From: Hyaloscypha bicolor E
Taxonomy: Eukaryota; Ascomycota; Leotiomycetes; Helotiales; Hyaloscyphaceae
Length of the DNA: 64,000 nt
Reading direction: 5' to 3'
Assembly (NCBI RefSeq): GCF_002865645.1
Contig: NW_020194667.1
Location: forward strand, 1,883,762-1,947,761
Shown: positions 32,572 to 45,037 of the stretch, piece by piece
How the letters are laid out: every line of letters starts with the position of its first letter
Position numbering within the stretch: position 1 is the first letter of the stretch
Notes under the pieces: model-generated
The model's database searches: none
What the model saw: the letters and a program-made list of their open reading frames with translations, nothing else
Told to the model about the DNA's origin: nothing
Program-made: the position numbers and the translations under genes

Positions 32572-33128
32572 TAGAAATGATAGGTGGTTTGGAGCAGAAC
32601 GGCTGGGGCGTGGCCCAGCTTTCTTGACACTGCTCTACTATGGCCCTGGACTGCTAGTTTGAAAGGAGAGAAATTGAAATGGAAGTGCAGATTGATAATT
32701 TAAAGAAATGAGAGTCGATAATGAGTCAAAGATTGACCATTTGAGGGTGAGAAGTCGAAAGCGAATCAAAGATCCATATTTTAGGTATGATTCTCTCCAA
32801 CTTACATCTGGTCTTTCCCTCTATATCAACACTATCCCAAGAGTATCAACACCACAAAATACATAAACATACTTGCTCTCTTCAAAACCGACTTCTAAAC
32901 GCCAAGTTGACTTTGCAGTTGAAACAAGCTGAAGTATCAACACTACCAACAACCCAAAAATTGTTGCATTGCCTTGAAGGGGGCAAGGGAATTCACTTTA
33001 GGAGTGACTCCGACCTTTCGTTTTGACCTTCAATGTCAACTTTGAACCGGGATCTAAGATCTTCGACAACTTCGTTCTTAACGAACAATTCGAACCGGCG
33101 GGGCTGTATCCACACACCCCTTCCGCAA
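32572..33128. other. Intergenic with short A-rich repeats
   Basis: A stretch at about 32705-32775 has two related phrases (AGTCGATAATGAGTCAAAGATTGAC and AGTCGAAAGCGAATCAAAGATCCA, compared by eye and not exact). No gene was recognised. Confidence 0.35.
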
Positions 33129-34366
33129 TGGACACACTCACGACTATGTCTGTAGCAGCCTTTATCTTGGGGATTTTTTGGCTCTGGGGACGCGTGGAAA
33201 AGGCCTCCGACGAACGCAAGCTGGCTCTACATCAGCACATGCCCATTCCATCCGAATGCACCTACTCATCGGACCAGGCCAGCGTGATTGTGTGCACGCT
33301 TGACACGCTTCTAGCTCGCTGCCTGCACACCTGGCTCGCCAACAACCCCTCAGGGTCCCCACCGTGACAATCCCAGAGCACAAGGACCGAGTCCTCCCCG
33401 CCGTGGCCAACACTTCGCTATCGGCTGCCGATTTCGCCAAAGTCACAGTCCTTGAATCGACCCCGAAGGGCAAGAGGGCTCAGCTGAGCTTGGGCATCCG
33501 ACACGCCAAGGGTACCACCCTCGCTACCTCTGATGACCACATCTCTTACGATCGAAATTTTCTGAATGGAATGCTGCCTTGCCCCGATGATGAGACTGTG
33601 GGCGCCGCGGGTCCGACCATCAAGCCTGTTATTTCAAAGGACAGGCAAAGCAGAGACGTTATCACCCCGTGGGAAGTTGCAGCCATGCGCGTCGCCGTCG
33701 CCTGGCATCGCAGCTCTCAACTCAAAGCCATGTATGCGGTGGCACGGTAGTGCTAGGTCTTCGCCGACGCGACAGGGGTCTTCCGGGCACGTATTCTACA
33801 AGACCCTCTCTTAGAGGGGTACACCAACGACAGCTGGAAGGGGAAGAAGCTGGATGTCGGCAAGGACACTTTCATCTCGCGCTAGCTGCAGTCGCACCGC
33901 TGGACAATTGCCATCCAGGCGCTGCCCGAGACGGAAGTGCGCCGTACAGTGAAGATCTCGTCTGATCTTCTCAAGCAGATATTCCGTTGGGAGCGTAGTG
34001 CTATCCAGTCGCATATATGCACTGTGCTTGAGGTGCCACATATATACGACAGTGTTTCGTGGTTCGAAAGACGTGGGGACGGCTGTTGCGTCTCGTGCTG
34101 ACTACCTGCCACATCCTCGCCTGGGTCTTTGCCTTTTTGTCTGGAGATCGGGCTTGCGGCTTTGCGTCGTTGTTGATCGCTTGGTACATTTTCAAGTCGT
34201 ATCCGAGTTATCGAAACTTCTTTGCTAAATATCCCTATACGCGTCGCACTGGTCGGCCGCCGTGGGTCAGGACTTCTTCTCTGTTGTCCAGGACTATGTG
34301 TGCTGGGTGACGCAACGCACGCTACATGATATGCGGTGGCATGCGCGTGAGGTGTCTGTTGAGGAT
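33129..34366 (+). pseudogene. Decayed family-2 glycosyltransferase (polysaccharide / hyaluronan synthase-like)
   Basis: The ATG at 33129 is followed by a membrane segment (VAAFILGIFWLW) and SSDQASVIVCTLDT, the start of a GT2 fold. The frame breaks after about 80 codons (TGA at 33365). Family pieces continue in other frames: IRHAKGTTLATSDDH with the acidic metal-binding spot, KGKKLDVGKDTFISR, ALPETEVRRTVKIS, LLKQIFRWERSAIQSH, and a C-terminal membrane part (HILAWVFAFLSG, LLIAWYIFKSYPSYRNFF). At least four stops or shifts are present, so no full enzyme can be made. Confidence 0.75.
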
Positions 34367-34752
34367 TAACACAAACGATATTAAAGTGATCGATCTGGAA
34401 CTCTCGTTGCTTGAAGGTTAGATAGAAATGTTGACCGAGCAGTGAAATAACACTGACCAATGAACCCTGGTTTTCCCCACAGGCGACTCCTTTTAACCTC
34501 CTTTCCCTCTCTACATTTCTTGAAACCTATAAGATCATCTGGGATACTTACTTCAGACCGTAATGCAAGTAAACAAGCTCTTTTGAACGTGTTGGCGGGT
34601 TCTCTGGCTTCTATTGAAGGGAGAAAGACTACTTCGGTCGTACAGATATTCTCATTGAATCACATGATGTACAGAACTTAGAGCGAGGAGTTGGATGACG
34701 AAAGAACGCTTTTGAGCTGGCATTGGTCTGATTTAATCTCTGTCCTTCGACC
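34367..34752. other. Intergenic, no gene seen
   Basis: 386 bases between the glycosyltransferase relic and the stop of the Clr5/ankyrin gene. Nothing was recognised. Confidence 0.4.
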
Positions 34753-37700
34753 TCAAATCTCTCCATCCACCGATCCCATATGTGAAACTATCAAGTTCTC
34801 TATGTCTGGATTCCCGGCTCTTACAGCAATCTCAAACGCAGTCTCCCCATCATTATTCTTGACATCCACATCTATCCCGGACTGCAGAAGCTGCTGCGCG
34901 CAATCTATTCGATTCCGTGCAGCTGCTACATGAAGAGACGTATTGCCTTGTGTGTCGAGTGCTGCGAGGTTCGGACCAAGTTCTAAGAAAACCCCAAGTG
35001 CGTTAGGAGCATTTCTCGATACCAGCTTGTGCATAGGAGGGGACTCTGACGCTTCAGTCGGATTCAACATATCATTAATTGCGGCTGTGGAGCCGAAGAT
35101 GGCGGTCTTCAAGATTCCTCGCGCTTGTTGCTCAATGTGGACTCCAGCGAGTACATCAAGAATGAGTTCGACTCCTCTGCCACTGTCGTCCTCATCCAGG
35201 AAATCATGCAACTCCTCACGCTCGAATGGGCGCAAGATCTGATTTAAGACTGGCTTTCCTGATGAGGGTTTTTTATCTCTTGTGGAGAGTGCTTTCCCTA
35301 TGAGTTTGGAGACCATGTCTAAACCCTCATATCTCTCATATTGTCCAACCAAGGCGATAGAGCATAATAAAGAGTGCATATGAGGGTGCATATAGTTATC
35401 CAGACAAAGAGTTTCGAGACACTTCTCATGAAGTTCTTGGTCTGAGGCGCGGAAAACAATCCTCAGTACCCGAGTATTGCCAAACACAGTTGCGCCTCTT
35501 CTGGTCAACAGCCGTACAATGTCATCATGCCCATTTTCTGCAGCAACATCAAGGGGCGTTTGGTCCGATTCCGCTGGTCCGTTAGGGTCTGCCCCTGCGT
35601 TGAGTAAGGCGTCCACGGTACGATAATGACCAGCGCTGATGGCAAAATGAAGAGCTGATTCGTCGAGGTTCGCCCATTCTCCCACTCGACCCTCAATATT
35701 CAAGATATCACTGAATGAAGTATCCGGACGAAAGGTCGCATTTTCGAAATGATTTCCAAGTTTCTGGATGAGAGTGGAGTTTCCGAGACGGGCCGCATCG
35801 CACAGAAGACCATACATTTCGAAAGAGTGAATGATCTTAACATTTAAAAAGGCTTGGCGATGGTCTGATCGTTCGAGCTCCCACAAAGACACTTCTGCCA
35901 ATACCGCCCCCAGCTCGTCTAGATTCTGGAGGGGGCCATTGAGCAGCCTAGTGTTGTCGAATTTGGATTGACCTTTCGCAGGAGAGGCGCCATCGCTTGG
36001 TTCCAAGCATGGTTCACGCTCGACAGCAGGCGCTGCTGAGGGTTCAAGTCGGTATGGATTCTCAAAAAGTTGTTCAAGGCTGGATTTGATGGCATTCGAG
36101 CCAGGAAAATGCTCACTGACAGTGTTCCCTATGAAGATCTTTGCCCTGTAGATCGCTCCCCACATGCCAGAAAGGACCGAAATGAATGTTGCCATCCAAA
36201 AGTATGAAGACCCATCAGCGGACTCGGGGCCGTGGTCCAAGATTAATTCAAGAAATGACTCAAATAGCTCGTGCTCTGGCCAGTCGTCTACACTACACTC
36301 AACTCGATTAGTGATGGCCAATAGTATGCTCCAGACATTCCGTGGCGAGTCTCGCACTTTATTGTCTCGGATTGACAGTGTAGACAACTGATGGGACGAA
36401 GTGTCCAGATATTGGGCTCGAGATGAGCCTTGAAGCCACGCACATCGCACCGGCTCAGCGGAATCTGGCAACTCCAGCAAGCCAGAAATGAGATCGGGCG
36501 CCTTCCCGGTCGGTACCTTGTGTAAGGTCAACAACATGATCCGTAGAAGCAGACTATAAGTCGAGCCTGCCCGACATCCCCAATTTTCGTAGAGAAGGAA
36601 CAACTTGACTCTGAAATGAAATGCTCCACGATGCTCTTCCCCAAAACGCCCTTCGGTAACAGCTATGGCCTCGAGGAGAACTCGTTCGGATTCAACTTTC
36701 GCCGCCATGTCATTATTCCCGATGACTTTCAAAGCCATACAGACATGACATTGAGGGAGAAGCGCCGGATCTTCTTGAACAATGACTTGACTCTTTGATT
36801 GATCTGAAGTGATAAGGTCGTACACCAGAGAGTTAACTTCAGACATCGCACCCACGTAGTCGGATATTTCGGTCTCCTCCGTTTTTCGGACCGATTCGAT
36901 CAGTCGTTCATACTTGATTTTGCAGACGTTCGAATCATCTGTGGCTGTGGTAGCTTCACTATCCTCAATAATTCCGTCCATAGGCCCCGTGTTCCATAAC
37001 GATTCCGGAGATTGAAGCATGCCAGGTGGGGTTTGGAAGGAAGTAGATGCCAGTGGGGTACTAGGTCCATGCCAAACTACTGGAAGAGGGGTAGCGGGTA
37101 GGTACCCAGGGGACACCAAAAATGCTTGATTCTGCCATTCGGACGCATTCCATGTTGATTGAATGGGAGCGTGGTTGGCTGATGCATCGATGGATGGGAC
37201 TGAAGATTGTGCTACCATCTGTTGAACATATGGGGATCGTGGATCGACAGCCGAAGGGGTATCATAGCTTATATCCGATGGTGTGGCTAACCCAAAAATT
37301 AGGCCTCAGACCTGAAGATATATCCACAAACAATTAGAAATACTTACGGACATCGGGAATGGCAACAAGATCCTCGTCTGACAGTTTCAGCCGTTTCTCA
37401 GCGCGAGCTATCTTCTCAGGAGCGACGTCGCGGCCTCTGACGCGAAAATCGGTGTCCTTGTCCTCGAGAGCACGCTTTGCTTGCTTTTGGGCCATGAATT
37501 CATACTCAAGGCCTTTGATATTCTTGTCCAGATGCCACTCGGATATCTTGATCTTGTATTGGCGTTGACTATGAAAATATCAGCTCAACATGACCCTACT
37601 CGAAATTCTAGGTTGAGATATCCATACGTAGCTACAAAGCTATGTTCCATTTCCATCAAACCCATCACTTCGCCCAGTGATTTATTTTGCACCGAGTAAA

Positions 37701-37809
37701 GTTGCGTGATCTGGTCTCGAAGACTTTCCCAGACGAAGGAGGAATGCTCACGGGTTTGTGGGGCGAAGCCCTGCCTTGGAGGAACAGCAAACTCCTCAAA
37801 CTGCTCCAT
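34753..37809 (-). CDS. Clr5-domain protein with C-terminal ankyrin repeats
   Basis: Three exons (37809-37628, 37568-37348, 37286-34753) give 978 codons. The Clr5 domain spans about residues 25-80: F-V-W-E-S-L-R-D-Q-I-T-Q-L-Y, then KSLGEVMGLMEMEHSF, then across the intron QRQYKIKISEWHLDKN. A long middle region with alpha-helical character follows (LLYENWGCRAGS, VWSILLAITNRV). Ankyrin-like units appear at about residue 675 (ALHFAISAGHYRTVDALL) and 915-960 (TSLHVAAARNRIDCAQQLL). An intron splits the Clr5 domain at the same place as in the gene at 1-2613, which argues for common descent. The ankyrin units here are diverged, unlike the near-identical ones in the first gene. The molecular role is unknown. 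Confidence 0.88.
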
Positions 37810-38401
37810 GGTGCAGGAGATAACCCAGACAACAGTATGTCTTGAGAAGTGAGAGGAATACAAAAGATAGAGATTGCGGGGTTGGAAATGAGAACAGAAA
37901 TGTTCATCAGCCTCGTCTGGGCCAGGCGGCCTCGCGATTATATGGATCTCGAAGCCGTTGTGTAACCTCCGTTTCGGGTTAGTGTGGTGACCCGGTAGTC
38001 TTATCTGTGGTTCTTTTGTTTGTCCAACCAGAAAGAGGGGCTGGCTGCGTGGCTGACGCCACGCTACCAGATTGGGCGGTGCAAAAGTCCACGGTCTTAG
38101 AAGGCTGCGCTGCCTGGGACTGGGACCAATCCGATTTAGACCTTAGGCTCTGATGAGTGTGGCAGCGCTCGATACGCCGAAGTGCTTGGAGCCGAAACTC
38201 TAACATGGAATGATTGGGACTCGCCTGGAGAAAACCGAACCTGGAATGAGGTGAAGGGAGTAGTTAGGGAACGGACAGGGAAGTTCGGGCGAGAAGGAGC
38301 AGCCTTTGTAGGGAAGAAGACCTGGAGGAGAAGTGGATGAGAAAATCTATCGGAGCTTCATTCTTGCCGGATAATTATACACGTACCTTCCCTCCCGACC
38401 A
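37810..38401. other. Intergenic, upstream of the Clr5/ankyrin gene
   Basis: 592 bases between the SDR stop and this start. Promoter content is expected but no motif was recognised. Confidence 0.35.
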
Positions 38402-39559
38402 TCAAATATTTTTTGTTACACCGGGCTCGATCTCTTCCAATATCATGAGCAGTTCTTTATAAACTCTCTGCTGTGCCTCCTTCCCCTCCTCACTCCTAAC
38501 CCACTTACTCGGCTCACGTACCAAGCAATCCGTCATGTACTTACCGTGGCTCTCTTCACCCGCACTCGCGGCAGTCACCAAGGTCCGGCTTCCCATCTCC
38601 GTCGACCTTCCAATCAACCTCTTTCCGACCCAAGCAAGCAGATTCAGCGGGAAAACAGTATGTCTCATTAACTCTGAATAGCAGAATCCAGGCGTTAACG
38701 TATTCAATATCACTTTCGGCTTTCTGGAGGCTGTCATGGCGGGAGCAAGCTCGCGGATCGTGAGGATCTCGAGGAGTTTGGAGGTATTGTATTTGTCGAA
38801 TTGGTACCTGGGGGACTTGAGGGCATTGAAGATGTGAGGTGCCGATTGCTCTCTGAAGACGGCCTAGATGTCTTTAATTAGCATAGGTCATTCGAAGATG
38901 GGATGAATGATACCTGTTCATGAGCATCTGAAGCCACGATAGTGAGCCGTGGCAAGATGTTGTGCTTGATGGCATCAGCTCGTAGCTTCGGGAGTAATAA
39001 CAATGCCATCAAGAATGTTGAGACCACATTGACAGTGATCGTGCTCTCCATTCCCTCCACCTCTTCGTATTTTGGTGTAGCAAGTCCAGCATTCTCGGTC
39101 ACTATATCCAGCCTCTCCAACTTCTGTGCTCGACTACAGAACTGCTTGACGCTCTCGTACGAACTGAGGTCGACCTGCCAAACCTCCACCACCCCGCTCC
39201 GCTTCGTGCTCCCTTCGATGTCTTTCTTTGCAACTTCTCCCTTCTCAACACTTCGACAGCCGATGATCACTTTGGAAGCTCCGAGTCGTACGAAGTGTCG
39301 TGCAGCCTCGAGTCCAAGACCTGTGTTCGCTCCGGTTACGATGAGTGTCTTGCCGCTGAAGTCTGTTTCGGGGTAGGGCAGGGTCGTGAATTGGGAGACG
39401 AGGAACGCGCCGATGAAGTCTTGAGGACTGGCAGATGGTCAGCGGAAGGTATAGAGGGGTCGCACGGTGGGCTCGGTTCCATCGAGAGATTGAGGGGCCA
39501 TCAGAGGAGCAGAGATGCAACTGGACTCACAGATTGAAATACGCGAATGAATTCCACAT
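38402..39559 (-). CDS. Short-chain dehydrogenase/reductase, retinol-dehydrogenase-like
   Basis: Three exons (39559-39531, 39427-38914, 38863-38402) give 334 codons. The cofactor motif T-G-A-N-T-G-L-G, the L-D-I-V-T-E-N-A-G strand and the catalytic Y-N-T-S-K are all present. The serine of the catalytic centre is in VASDAHEQ. This layout matches fungal NADP-dependent SDRs of the retinol dehydrogenase/WW-oxidoreductase type; the substrate is unknown. The start is inferred: a 9-codon first exon (MWNSFAYFN) joined by a 103-nt intron with GTGAGT donor and CTGAC branch. A rival start at 39482 would need a 38-nt intron with a poor donor. This copy is intact, unlike the SDR relic at 26170-26838, and the two are not obviously close. 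Confidence 0.85.
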
Positions 39560-42500
39560 AGCTGAAGATTGGGCAAGGCAATTGCCTAAGGTGCCTAGAT
39601 GGTTAATTACTTGCTGTTAATTAGTGGTCTGGGGCAATTGTAGAGCAAAAGAAGGCGCGACGACGTTGGTCGCTGTGGCTTGTTTGCTGAAACGCCATCC
39701 GAAGTGCGATGACATCTCGACACCTTGTGCGCGGCAGAGCTTTTGCCGTTCGTCAATTCCGCGATTCCCGTGGGATTGAGCGCAACCTGCACTTATTACG
39801 GTGAAAATCATACCGCGCGGGCGGAGACGCTGAAGCCACCAAGGTTGTAGTGGAAGTGAAGTTTAGCGAAGCTGACAGGTGGAAACGCGTGAGCCCAGCG
39901 AAGGAGCCACCCTTAGTTTAAGTGCCTTTTCTGCCACGATCTCTTATTCAAATCCATTCCGTATCACCGACCCTAATAGGTCGACCTAGTTGCCTTCTGT
40001 AATGGTGCATTATGTTTTCTCTTCTGCCTCTTCATTTCCTCCAACAGACGTGTTTGGCTGGGCCTTTTTCACATGGTTCGGGGCAACTTCCTACGCGTCA
40101 TATCGTGACATTCGTGACATCTTCCTCGCTTCCGATTGTTGATCTTTGCAGATATTTTCTATGGGATGTCAAGATGGATCCAATTTTTTAATATTTTTTT
40201 TACCTAGAGAAAGGATGGTCACCATCTGGTTGCTGTATCGCCCCATCCACGTGTTGGCAGCTGTTACCTTGAGTTTAGCGGTTTCCGTTGATTCCCTTCG
40301 TTTGCCTCCAATACACTGCCCATTTGAGTCTCGTTGTTTACCTTCTCAGATAACAAGGAACCGTTATTGGAAGGCTTGCATCTGACTCAACCGTTCAATG
40401 TCAAGCGATACATGATCCTACTGGTCTCAGCAAGGTACGGCTCGAGAATATGACTCGCGGCTTTGACTTTTCCAGCTGCGGACTTCTCGAAACTCTGATA
40501 TGCACGAGAAATATTGCATTGTTCCGATGGCGGATACTTTGCGACTTTGCCAACAGCATTTCAATGACCTTATCATTTTTACTCCCTTCCCTTTGTCTTA
40601 ATTTTCCTCCCTGTTAGTTTTGTCGTCTGCCATGATTATGGAGAAGTGCTTCTGTAAAAGCTTTACACTGGACCGTGCGAGAACCTCGCCACTAAGTGGA
40701 ATCCAGGAACGGCCTGCTGAATTCTCCTATTGGAGTTAGGGTAAGTCTGTGCTACAGATTTGCAGTTAGGGAATCCGGAGGTGTGCTGTGTTCCATCCAC
40801 TACAGATGATAAACCGCCGTCTCAACTAAACAAGCTTCAGATCAACTCTTGGCACAATTCAAAAAACAATCTAAAATATAGCGAGATGGATCATTTTAAG
40901 GTCTAGCCGCAGCCCTGCCCGCCAGTTTAGTACCTATCCTGTCAGTTGCCATTCACGTGATCTCATCCATTAGGCTAGCTCAGCTGCAGAAGCATAAACG
41001 GTCATGTGGGTAAATTTCTGCGGCAGGTCAACATGAGTGGCTTGCAGTATGGGCGATGACGCATTGAATCCCAGGATGCAGGCACCAGAACGACCAAGGG
41101 GAGTGCAGAATGGGCCGCCGATTCCGAGAGGGATTCTAGCTACTGTGAAGCAAAGGTGGTAAGACTTCCTGACAGAACTCAAAGTGTGGTATTGGATAAC
41201 GGCTGAAGGCCATGAAGCGTTGCCAAGGGAGTCCGACTTGATGGCCTGCACTACGATACCATATACTGTTAACCACTTGCAAGGCACCAGTCGCTAAATT
41301 TGACCAATTGTACTGCTAAACTCTGGAAGATTCAGGCCTAGCAGCATTGGTGGGAGGTGCCTTCCGTAAATGCGATTATAGTGCAGATATGCACTTAACT
41401 GCGCTATCGGAGGTGGCAATCTAAGATAGTTACGACCAACGACAAACGAGCTATCAATGTCTGCGATACCACCGCCAGGATGAAGTTCACCAAGTACTAT
41501 CAGTCTCTCTAAAGTCCTTTCTCCATTAGTTGGCCATTTCGCTCTCCTCGTGTACGTGACCTCCAGTATTCAATCCCTTTACTTTTCTCCATAACGTAAC
41601 ACTGCACTCCACATTGTGTAATCCAGCACCAGTATACGACTTCCTCATTCGGAATTCGGAAGCCTCCAACTATAGTTCCAGACCTGCCCTAATCCTTTCT
41701 TTCCGCAGCATATCCTCCTCCCTAGTGTGAGTGCTTCAGTCCTTCCACAGCGCTCCTCCCCCCTAGTAGATTGCTCCTCCTCCCAATAACCCACCACTTT
41801 GTACTCTCTTGGTGTCCGGTGCTCCCAAGGTCCACTCCGACCCCAAGCTTGTAAAATTGTACGTCCGGCTCATGGCGAGAGTGCGTTCTAGGGCATCTTC
41901 CCATGGAGAATCTAATGGCTTCCAAATATAGCGAGCTGTTCTCGTCAGGTTAATAATACCAGTCATGAATGAAGGGGTGCCCGCCGCTAGGAACCCATAT
42001 TTGGAGGGCTGAGAATCTGTCTGGTAGCCCATAATATCATGCGTCGCAGCTCGGTGGTGGATGGTCATTCTGAAGTTGACCCCTTTGCCTGCATCCAAAA
42101 TAAAGTACAGCAAGTACAAAATTCCGGAGGCAAAACTAAATTCACTAAGTTGACCATATGCCGCGGATGGAGTGAAAGCAAGTAGCCTTTCTTATGTAGT
42201 TTTCAGGGCAAAATGTGCTGAGCGGGCCACTAGCCTCATTTGGACTGCGCACGAAAGGGGGGAGATCGCGTAACACTTCGGGCAAAGAGTATCAAGGGGG
42301 GACTGGCTGTTCACCGCTTTTAAGTCTTGCTACTGTGGTCGATGCTTTACGGAGAGGTGGCGATGATCGCTTCGATTACCGCATTAGGAAATATTATCGA
42401 ACCCCTATTCACAACCTCTAACAAAATCGAACAATATTGACGAAAGTGCGCCCCTCGCTTTGGAATTAATTAGGATATATGGAAGCGCACGTTAGCTTGC

Positions 42501-43006
42501 CGTGCCGTCTGTTCTATCTGCAATTCGCCATTGTGTAGCTCGCTTTGATGTTCCTTGTGTGGTTCATGCTAGCGGACTTGTAATGTGAGAGAGGAGGAAC
42601 ACTTCAAAGAAAAGAAGCAACAAAGCTCATCTAGGTCTTCCAAATATATTGCCGATTAAACTATAGCGTTGCTTTGAGATAGTTTAATAACGTTTTCCCT
42701 TTGCCGTTCCTGATTTCGTGATTGGTGGAGCAGTGTCGGCAGTTGGAGGATGGACGCGCACCTGGACTAGCACTCGGTTGCATAGCGAAATAATTTCTGT
42801 ATCTGGCAAATTCCAGTGCCATGAGCTCCTTCTCCTTCAATTAGCCTGATACGCGCCTCAAAAGGTATGCTGTGCCTCTATTGTTCCCTCCCTTCCCGGT
42901 CAATGAAACTAATGAAGTGCCAGCATTATCAAACAACCAAAACAAAGCTTTTCTCCAGCATAGCAACTCCCTCAAACAAAGCAATTGTACGACACTGCTC
43001 TAGAAT

Positions 43007-43519
43007 ATGGCGTCAAACGGCCCATCAGGCTCTGGTCAGTTCATTGTACACCAGCCAGCGTACTCGTACAATCTCGCTGACATTCTTATACTATAGGCTC
43101 CGGCGACGACTCCCAGGGCAACGGTCGCGCTCTTCCTCCCCCATTGCCTCCGAATATTACACTCAGAATCTAACTCGAGATGGCACTCCATGCCCCCTCT
43201 CACTCGACCCAGGCCCATGTCTATCGCGTCTATTGCACCTTCGCGGCTCAGCACCCCAATATCCACCCGTACCTGGTATGCCTGCAGTTTATGGATGAGA
43301 CTGGACTTGGCCGCCTTCCTCTCCCTTGGTTCTTCGCTCCTCCTCTTTTTCCTCCTCCGCCTCCTCAACCGCCAACCTAGAACTAGAATTGGCCATGCGG
43401 AAGAGAACCTCGCTGAGTCTGATTTTACAGAGCACGGTTGGGACATTCTATTCTCAATGGTCATACAAACTCGGTGCGGAAAGGGGCGCAGGAGAGGTTC
43501 TCTGGGTTTGACTGTACTT
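43007..43519 (+). pseudogene. Possible small membrane-protein gene with a frame break
   Basis: The ATG at 43007 starts MASNGPSGSG. A plausible 62-nt intron (43035-43096, GTCAGT donor, GCTGAC branch, TATAG end) joins it to SGDDSQGNGRALPPPLPP, but a TAA follows at 43171. One base later in phase, an open frame continues (MPPLTRPRPMSIASIAPS) and includes a hydrophobic segment (LAAFLSLGSSLLLFFLLRLL). The two halves look like one small protein separated by a one-base shift, so this may be a relic or a sequencing error. No family is known to me. Confidence 0.3.
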
Positions 43520-43699
43520 TAGGGAAAGGGGCGTCTAGATGCAGGCGAACAAAGATGATATGAGCCCACTTCTCCATTCCGTTGATACCCCCCGAGTTAC
43601 GAAAGCTACGAACCAGACAGGCTATCCTCCTTTTCAGTGTAAGCCTACCTGAAACTGCAGGGAAACCCTTCCCTCCTCCCTCAATTGCACTACAATTCC

Positions 43700-43921
43700 T
43701 CAGAGAGTAGGATCCAGATAATATTGTTTCACCCCTTCTCTCCAACCTCTCCCCACTCCACTGGATATTAGAAGAGCACTGGGACAAAGCCGAAGTATAG
43801 GTAGAAAGAGAGAGAAAAGGTCATAGGGTAGCTGGGCACAGGCTTTCCCGGTAGCGAACACTGGGACATAATCGAAGAGTATAGCAAGCCCGACGATTGC
43901 AAAAGACTTGAAGAACGCCAT
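43700..43921 (-). CDS. Possible small secreted protein
   Basis: The ATG at 43921 opens 73 codons beginning MAFFKSFAIVGLAILF, then VPVFATGKA. The first 20 residues have the shape of a signal peptide with an A-x-A-like end. The mature part is short and hydrophobic and has only two cysteines. No family was recognised, and it may be a chance frame. Confidence 0.25.
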   Translation of the reverse strand: MAFFKSFAIVGLAILFDYVPVFATGKACAQLPYDLFSLFLPILRLCPSALLISSGVGRGWREGVKQYYLDPTL

Positions 43922-44694
43922 GGTAATAATGATGTCAATATCCACACCCTTGAGGTCATTTTGTTGGTTCCCACCGCGTCTTCACAAGAGATTGATGAAA
44001 TAATGTAAGATCAAATCGATCAATCCATGAAAGATGCATTACAAAGATTTGGCGAGCGCTCAAGTGAGCTAAATGGAAGGGTCATTGGAAGGATAAAGAG
44101 AATTGGAATGAGAAAATAGCAAGCTCCCTCTACAAATATGTATTTTGTCGCCCACGAATATTTGACGAATTCCAAATGTTGCCAACACCTCGTGAGGTGG
44201 GAACCTACTCTGGCTTTGACATGTAGGATTTGATTTGTACTGATACTGGTGCCAGTCTAATTCTCGACTGAAAGCATTAGGGGTATCAAGCCACTCTCGA
44301 AATTGGGTGATTAGGGAGGAATTCTACCCCAAGATTCTCTACGCTCAGCTTGGGGACCGTTTATTCGACTCGTTAAGGAACGAGCCGTTATTAATACTCG
44401 CGTAGGATGCTGTTAGCCTTAAGGAAAGATTATATTGACGCCCTTATACTTGTGTCTTGGCACTCTCACGTCGTCTAATACTTGTGACCGTTCTTATCGC
44501 TGGCGCTTTTTCAGACATGATACATGTACAGTACCTACTGGTTTGCTCGAGTTCACGCTTAAATTCTTACTTACCCCAGTGTCACAGTGTCACGCGGTAC
44601 CCAAATTAGCAAGGCGTAACTTCCATCCAGTCGAGTATCCCACAATTGAGCTGAGTAGGAATCTGCTTGCATGCCTAGAGGTGGGGAACGCTCA

Positions 44695-44905
44695 CACGTG
44701 ACAAGAACTGATTTTGGTCACGTGGTGGCTGCTGCTGCCTTGAATCTCACGAGTTCCAGCTCCTTCCTTCTGTTTCACTTCATTTCCCTCGACTCCCCTT
44801 CCTAACTATTATCCGAATGAGTCTTGCCTACCTATTCAATTGACAAGGAGATGTTGATTTAAGGGCGTGCAAGTGACTCATGTGCCAAATGTCAACTATT
44901 ATATA
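44695..44905 (+). promoter_or_regulatory. rvt upstream elements: two CACGTG, one TGACTCA, TATA
   Basis: Two CACGTG palindromes lie at 44695-44700 and 44719-44724. A TGACTCA, the perfect Gcn4/CPC-1 site, lies at 44874-44880, 158 bases before the rvt ATG. A TATATA stretch follows at about 44899-44905. Neurospora rvt is reported to be induced when protein synthesis is inhibited, so an amino-acid-control site here is plausible; the link is inference. Confidence 0.5.
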
Positions 44906-45037
44906 TGTCTGCCCATCTCCTCAGAGTTTCCAACTGAGCATGCCTATTTTAATTCTTCTCAGCGATCGCCACTCGTTGTTCTTCCGGATCTGAGCCCATA
45001 AATCCAATTCTTGCCCACCTTCTAAGAGTTCTCAAAA

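Larger units (their letters stand above)
39560..45037. other. 5.5-kb gene-poor interval
   Basis: No solid gene. Weak candidates are listed separately (43007-43519 and 43700-43921). A minus-strand open frame at 41763-42119 (118 codons) has ordered-looking text but no recognised family. GC content looks ordinary, unlike the AT-rich block at 51.6-60 kb. No tRNA or repeat array was seen. The last 350 bases are the rvt upstream region. Confidence 0.4.
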
